Source: an uncultured Methanomassiliicoccus sp. (GTDB lineage: Archaea; Thermoplasmatota; Thermoplasmata; Methanomassiliicoccales; Methanomassiliicoccaceae). Taken from it: a stretch of 64,000 nt of DNA. The stretch is from NCBI GenBank assembly GCA_905203995.1, contig CAJKXZ010000003.1, positions 1-64,000 on the forward strand, read 5' to 3'. Made by a program: the position numbers and the translations under genes. Under the pieces are notes generated by a model. It searched no databases. It was given only the letters and a program-made list of their open reading frames with translations, and was not told the DNA's origin. This document shows positions 59,727 through 64,000 of the stretch, in pieces (the first letter of the stretch is position 1; each line of letters begins with the position of its first letter).

Positions 59727-61346
59727 ATGTCCGAATCACATGTGTTCATAACTCTAAAAGATATCAGCAAATCCTTCAATGGTGCATATGTACTGAAAAA
59801 TATAAATGAAGAGATTAGCACAGGCGAGGTTTTTGGACTAATCGGCAGAAGTGGTTCCGGTAAGTCAGTATTGATCAACATGCTGCGCGGTACCCCTGAG
59901 TATCATCCTGATTCTGGAAGCGTCATTTACCACGTTGATTATTGTGAGAAATGTGGGCGCGTTGAGCTGCCGGGAGCAGGGAAATGTGGCATATGTGGTG
60001 GGCCTACTGAGGCCAGGGACATCGATTTCTGGAAAACTGACGATAACGATCTGATTAAGAAACAGCTGCGTAACAGGATCGCCATCATGTTGCAGAGAAC
60101 CTTTGCGCTCTTTGGGGACATGACAGTCATCGAAAACATCTTTGAAGCTCTGCCGCAGGGCATGGATGAAAAAGAAAAAGTCGAACGCTCGCTTAAGCTG
60201 CTGAAGTCAGTTCGTCTGGATCATCGTATCACACACATCGCTCGTGATCTTTCCGGCGGCGAAAAACAAAGATGTGTGTTAGCAAGGCAGCTTGCTAAAG
60301 ATCCCATTATCTTTTTGGCCGATGAACCTACGGGTACTTTAGATCCGTCCACTGCCGACATGGTACACAATGTGCTCATCGATGCGGTAAAAAATACGGG
60401 CATGACGATGATCGTTACCTCTCACTGGCCGAAAGCGATTGAAGTGCTTTCTGATCGTGCGATCTGGCTCGACCGCGGGGAAATTAAGATGCGCGGCGAC
60501 TCGAAAGAAATCGCCACGGAATTTATGCGCGGTCATGAGATGCATGAAGAAAGCCGGGTGGAAGTCGGACAGCCACTCATTAAAATCGATGATGTCAAAC
60601 GTTACTATTATTCTTACACCAGAGGGGTTGTAAAAGCCGTAGATGGTGTTTCTCTTGAAGTCAACGAACGAGAAATTGTCGGTTTGGTGGGACTCTCAGG
60701 AGCCGGTAAGACAACTCTCTCAAAAATGATCTGCGGACTTCGTGAACCTTCCGATGGGAAAATCGAAGTGAGGGTTGGCGATGACTGGATCGACATGTCT
60801 GAACCAGGACCTACTGGTAAAGGACGGGCTACGCAATATATCGGGATCTTGCATCAGGAATTTTCGCTATATCCCTTTGATACGATCTTGCAAAATCTCA
60901 CAGTTTGCATAGGAATCAAACTTCCCGCTGAACTGGCAAAAATGAAAGCTATTCAGGTTCTACTCGGTTCTGGCTTTGACCGGGCCGATGTTGAAAAAAT
61001 CCTTTATGCGTATCCTGACAACTTAAGCGTCGGTGAAAAACAGAGAGTTGCCTTGGCGCAGGTGCTGATTAGAGAACCGCGGTTAGTCATTCTTGATGAA
61101 CCAACCGGAACAATGGATCCAATTACCAAAAATTCGGTAGCCAAATCCGTTCTCACTGCTCGTAAAGAATTGGGCGAAACATTTCTAATAGTTTCCCACG
61201 ATATGGACTTCGTCATGAACTGCTGTGATCGAGCTGCCATCATGAAAGACGGCAAGATCATCGCGTTAGGCGCTCCGGCCGATATCGTAGAATATCTGGA
61301 AGAAATCGAGCTGGAGGAGAATGCAAATGGCGGTGCGGAAAATTGA
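59727..61346 (+). CDS. atwA: Methyl-coenzyme M reductase activation component A2 (AtwA)
   Basis: The 539-residue protein has two ABC ATPase domains in tandem. The first has GRSGSGKSVL near 38, a zinc-ribbon insert with CEKCG and CGICGG (about 73-98), DLSGGEKQR near 174 and LADEPTGTLDP. The second has GLSGAGKT near 332, NLSVGEKQR and LDEPTGTMDP. This layout identifies AtwA, the ATP-dependent factor that helps bring the nickel of coenzyme F430 in methyl-coenzyme M reductase to the active Ni(I) state. The ATG at 59727 fits a leaderless promoter. The stop overlaps the mcrC start. Confidence 0.94.
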   Translation: MSESHVFITLKDISKSFNGAYVLKNINEEISTGEVFGLIGRSGSGKSVLINMLRGTPEYHPDSGSVIYHVDYCEKCGRVELPGAGKCGICGGPTEARDIDFWKTDDNDLIKKQLRNRIAIMLQRTFALFGDMTVIENIFEALPQGMDEKEKVERSLKLLKSVRLDHRITHIARDLSGGEKQRCVLARQLAKDPIIFLADEPTGTLDPSTADMVHNVLIDAVKNTGMTMIVTSHWPKAIEVLSDRAIWLDRGEIKMRGDSKEIATEFMRGHEMHEESRVEVGQPLIKIDDVKRYYYSYTRGVVKAVDGVSLEVNEREIVGLVGLSGAGKTTLSKMICGLREPSDGKIEVRVGDDWIDMSEPGPTGKGRATQYIGILHQEFSLYPFDTILQNLTVCIGIKLPAELAKMKAIQVLLGSGFDRADVEKILYAYPDNLSVGEKQRVALAQVLIREPRLVILDEPTGTMDPITKNSVAKSVLTARKELGETFLIVSHDMDFVMNCCDRAAIMKDGKIIALGAPADIVEYLEEIELEENANGGAEN

Positions 61347-61945
61347 AGGACAGCATAGGTAGAAAACTTAGCTTTGTTGAATGCCGTGAATCCCGCGGTC
61401 TCGGTGTCGGGGGCGGGATGGCACAAAAGGCCACAATCTCCGAGAGCGGCCGCGATGTCGTGGCTATCGCCATGGGTCCGGGCAAAAGGCACATCACCAA
61501 ACCAGTCTGTGAGATCACTTTCGCACTGCGTGAAGAAGGTATTGATACCAGTGTTTTGGTAGTTAATGCCGGTTCCGGTGTCCCGGCCGATGCGCCTGAT
61601 GTTACTACCAGTTCCATTTTTGGTTTGGATCCCATCGAGGTGCAGAGAATTCAACAATTCAAACTGGCGATCATCCACCTGGGGAATGTGCGTAACCACT
61701 TGATTTACAAAGCAAGACTAATTCTGCGAAATGTAAATATTCCGGCTATTGTCGTCTGCCAGGCACCAATTGATTTCGAAGACTTTGCTTCGATTGGGGT
61801 GCAGACCCGCTTAGTCATGCCGCCTGATGATAAAATTGACACTAAAGGAAAAATCGTCGATATCGTCAGCGGGGTAGTACGCGGTACCACCTGCCCACAA
61901 AGCAAGCTGGACGAAATCGTTTCGAAAGTAAGAACACACCTTTAA
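61343..61945 (+). CDS. mcrC: Methyl-coenzyme M reductase operon protein C (McrC)
   Basis: The 200-residue protein matches McrC: VECRESRGLGVGGGMAQKATISE (key part GLGVGGG), AIAMGPGKRHITKPVCEITFALR (GPGKRHITKP), VLVVNAGSGVP, and VVCQAPIDFEDFASIGVQTR. McrC is usually in the mcrBDCGA operon and is part of the activation complex of the reductase with AtwA. Here it is uncoupled from mcr and joined to atwA, with TTG overlapping the atwA stop (TTGA). This supports a joint role. Confidence 0.93.
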   Translation: MKDSIGRKLSFVECRESRGLGVGGGMAQKATISESGRDVVAIAMGPGKRHITKPVCEITFALREEGIDTSVLVVNAGSGVPADAPDVTTSSIFGLDPIEVQRIQQFKLAIIHLGNVRNHLIYKARLILRNVNIPAIVVCQAPIDFEDFASIGVQTRLVMPPDDKIDTKGKIVDIVSGVVRGTTCPQSKLDEIVSKVRTHL

Positions 61946-62509
61946 TCAAGCAAAATCAAAGCCCACTAGGTGGGTCCAATACTTTTTTTCAGTGTATTTA
62001 GTAAGTTCTCGCAGGTAATCATCACTGAGTGTAGAGATGCTGCCAGAAGTGACGTTTTTAACCCCTTCTACATCCTTCAGATAATCAAAGCCGACTTCGT
62101 TGATGACAAAATGCACTTCACTGGTAATCTGTACGCCGTCGTAAATAACAAAATCATCAGAGAGGAAGCTAGCCTGGGGATTGACACGTAAGATCTGTTC
62201 CTTCCGCAGCGGCGTTACATACTCTCCAACAATATTGCCGGCGTCATCCATCATCATCACCAGCCCTTCATCGGAAAGCAGCAGATGCTGGTCGCCGACT
62301 AAGGCAATGGTAACATCACGCTTGAGGGATTCCCAGACTCCGTCATTTTTACATTCGAGAAGGCCCCCGCAGGCGCCGTTGCTTTCGGCAATGGTCTCCA
62401 ATCGGAAGACTTCGCCCCGCACCTTTTCATCCATGATTAGGACTTCCATAACTCCGGAAATCGCCTGGAGTTTTTCTTTGACCTGGGTCAGAATCTCCTC
62501 ATGAGACAT
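61946..62509 (-). CDS. Conserved hypothetical protein between mcrC and methanogenesis marker 3
   Basis: The 187-residue protein is acidic, soluble and mixed alpha/beta, with repeated units such as IALVGDQHLLLSDEGLVMMMDD and VHFVINEVGFDYLKDVEG. I do not recognise its family. Its last codon abuts the mcrC stop (convergent), and it is divergent from marker 3 with a shared promoter region of about 117 bases. The position in a reductase-activation neighbourhood makes a methanogenesis link plausible, but there is no motif to show it. Confidence 0.65.
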   Translation of the reverse strand: MSHEEILTQVKEKLQAISGVMEVLIMDEKVRGEVFRLETIAESNGACGGLLECKNDGVWESLKRDVTIALVGDQHLLLSDEGLVMMMDDAGNIVGEYVTPLRKEQILRVNPQASFLSDDFVIYDGVQITSEVHFVINEVGFDYLKDVEGVKNVTSGSISTLSDDYLRELTKYTEKKYWTHLVGFDFA

Positions 62510-62626
62510 GAGTTCCCTTATGGCGCTACGAGACTATTAATTAATTGGGCGATGTTTTTTCTAAAAATTCCTAGAAATAAGGCGAAAGGATATTTATGGT
62601 CACAAGTCTTAACCTCCTCTGACCAG

Positions 62627-64000
62627 ATGATAGTCAACGTTAATGGAATAGAGAAAAACGTGCCACCCGGCCGCAAGCTTCGCGACGTCTTGCAGAATGA
62701 ACCTTACGTCGAGGGTTCCATGATCGCTATTTCGCGATCCGGTGAGAAAGTGCAGAGTGAAACTGATGAATATGAAATCGTCACCAAGAGGGGATCATTC
62801 AACATTCGTCTCAACGGCACGGTCTTCGCTGACAAATGGAAAGCCCTGAAGGATGTGTTGATTGGGACGGGAATTAGGTGGAAAACCAATAAAATCCTCG
62901 CCATCGGTTCTTTCCCTTCTGATCTGGCAGTTGACCGGGAACGGCATGATTATCAGCGCTACGATTGTTTTCTTTCCCTAGGCGGCTTCGATAACCGTTC
63001 TACCTACATGATGATCGCACGGATCGACCACACTGCCGGTTACGGTACCAATGATGGTATTTTTGGTAAAGTAACCAAAGGTCGGCACTTGCTGGAACTC
63101 ATCGAGGAAGAGGATCCGATTCTGGCAATCAACCCGGTTGTTTTGGATACGGTTGAAACCAACTCCTTTGCCACCAACGATCTCAGTCAGCCTTTGGAAG
63201 ACGGGATGTTTATTGAGACTTATGTTCATGTCCAGCTCAATAAAAATTCACCCGTTGGCTGCGAACAGTTTTTGGTCGTGGCGGAAAAAGGCGTGATGAC
63301 TATTACTGATAAAACTTCAACCTATTCAGCCAATTCTTCCCGTCTCAACGTTTCACTGGTGAAAGAAGAGACGGCAGTCCGTGATGATGACGTAGTAACG
63401 GTCCGTAACGACGGTGCCGGTGCCGGGCGTATTTACTTCTATCACGCCCGCCGGCAGTTATCACCTAATCACACGATTATCGGTAAAATCATCAATGGTG
63501 CCGAATTGATGCGCCTGGCTCCTAAAGGTTCTAACGTGACCATTAGATCAACGCCGCAGCGCATTATGACTATTGGCATGACGCAGAAAGATGCCGCTTT
63601 GTTCTTGGAGAGCTTAGGCATTAAACAGTCCCGAACTGGTTTGGTTGACGACCACTCGATCGTAGTTGAACAGGAACCAGAACTGACGATGGAAATTGCC
63701 GAGGAAGTAGAAACCTTAGGGCGGCAGAAAGAATTAATTGCGGTCTGGGAAATCAATGAGCAGGAAGCACCCCGGACAGCTCTTTATCTGCGTAAATTAT
63801 CTGGTCTGGATTACAAAAAAGTCGGTACTTTGAAAGTCTTCTTTACTTTCCCGGGAATGCCGATGATTACTTTCGAGGGTAACATTTCCCAGGCTTCTTC
63901 GCTTTTACCGGAAGCTACTTTCGGTGAACTCAGCAAGAGGGGGGAAATTGGCGTAACTAACATGTCTCGTCCCGGCCGCGGGACTATCGGTATCCGTTTG
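62627..64000 (+). CDS. Methanogenesis marker protein 3 (3' end outside window)
   Basis: The frame is open from the ATG at 62627 to the right edge (458 codons) without a stop. The N-terminus is a ThiS/ubiquitin-like domain (MIVNVNGIEKNVPPGRKLRD). A middle part has cyclophilin-like blocks (LSLGGFDNRSTYMMIARIDHTAGYGTNDG, key part FDNRSTYMMIARIDH). The end has FFTFPGMPMITFEG and GVTNMSRPGRGTIGIRL. This combination matches the UPF0288 / marker 3 family found only in methanogens and relatives. Its biochemical role is still unproven; context with AtwA and McrC suggests work on methyl-coenzyme M reductase. Confidence 0.82.
   Translation, partial: MIVNVNGIEKNVPPGRKLRDVLQNEPYVEGSMIAISRSGEKVQSETDEYEIVTKRGSFNIRLNGTVFADKWKALKDVLIGTGIRWKTNKILAIGSFPSDLAVDRERHDYQRYDCFLSLGGFDNRSTYMMIARIDHTAGYGTNDGIFGKVTKGRHLLELIEEEDPILAINPVVLDTVETNSFATNDLSQPLEDGMFIETYVHVQLNKNSPVGCEQFLVVAEKGVMTITDKTSTYSANSSRLNVSLVKEETAVRDDDVVTVRNDGAGAGRIYFYHARRQLSPNHTIIGKIINGAELMRLAPKGSNVTIRSTPQRIMTIGMTQKDAALFLESLGIKQSRTGLVDDHSIVVEQEPELTMEIAEEVETLGRQKELIAVWEINEQEAPRTALYLRKLSGLDYKKVGTLKVFFTFPGMPMITFEGNISQASSLLPEATFGELSKRGEIGVTNMSRPGRGTIGIRL

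Noticed and set aside
61946..62509. Calling the 187-residue protein methanogenesis marker 17
   Set aside because: The size and neighbourhood fit, but the sequence does not resemble the marker 17 pattern that I know, so it is left unnamed.
1..64000. CRISPR array, insertion sequence, integrase or prophage
   Set aside because: No regularly spaced repeats, transposase-like genes, att-like duplications or phage structural genes were seen on either strand.

Overview
The window reads as a chromosomal segment of a methanogenic archaeon, most likely a member of the Methanomassiliicoccales (H2-dependent, methyl-reducing methanogens). Evidence: a methanol methyltransferase/corrinoid pair (mtaC-mtaB), a RamA-type corrinoid activase, the methyl-coenzyme M reductase activation factors AtwA (component A2) and McrC, methanogenesis marker protein 3, hydrogenase maturation factor HypF, archaeal ether-lipid enzymes (GGGP and DGGGP synthases), deoxyhypusine synthase, RadA, HerA-Mre11-Rad50, Sec61-beta, and an intron-containing tRNA-Tyr. 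Only two of about 57 complete genes end in TAG, which fits lineages that decode UAG as pyrrolysine, although no pyl or methylamine gene lies here. The order-level assignment is an inference from gene content.

Layout. 0-3 kb: end of a large secreted adhesin-like protein. 3-9 kb: tRNA-Tyr, a cardiolipin-synthase-like PLD enzyme, a PHP phosphoesterase, a small membrane protein, and a MarR/MFS efflux pair with two perfect operators. 9-10 kb: an AT-rich orphan gene joining a metal-binding N-terminus to a deoxyribosyltransferase/TIR-like C-terminus. 10-17.5 kb: deoxyadenosine/SAH deaminase, then a co-directional set (metallo-beta-lactamase fold protein, CobW/UreG-like GTPase, His-rich protein, RamA-like activase), facing mtaC-mtaB. 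17.5-31 kb: radA, a tRNA m2G10 methyltransferase, a membrane protease, the ether-lipid pair, pdxT, an ABC ATPase, Sec61-beta, DUF72, deoxyhypusine synthase, ADP-forming acyl-CoA synthetase with a DRTGG partner. 31-42 kb: NYN protein behind a structured leader, gcvH, hypF, a degenerate phosphoglycerate mutase, and a cobamide nucleotide-loop cluster (cobT facing cobD-cbiB-cbiS-cobS-cobY). 42-54 kb: carAB, an ACT protein, nifB, and the herA-mre11-rad50 repair operon. 54-58 kb: an ArsR-regulated permease/thioredoxin/CMD operon in which the thioredoxin gene is frameshifted. 58-64 kb: an adenylate-forming ligase, atwA-mcrC, a conserved unknown, and methanogenesis marker 3, which runs off the right edge.

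The genes fit one theme: corrinoid-dependent methyl transfer from methanol, with cobamide assembly, reductive activation of the corrinoid protein, MCR activation and hydrogenase maturation all represented. Many promoters put a TATA box about 25 bases before the start codon, so leaderless messages look common. Three genes (mtaC, the tRNA methyltransferase and rad50) have N-termini that extend upstream of any ATG/GTG/TTG, leaving AUC/AUU/ACG codons as the only apparent initiators. No CRISPR array, rRNA, insertion sequence or integrase was recognised.
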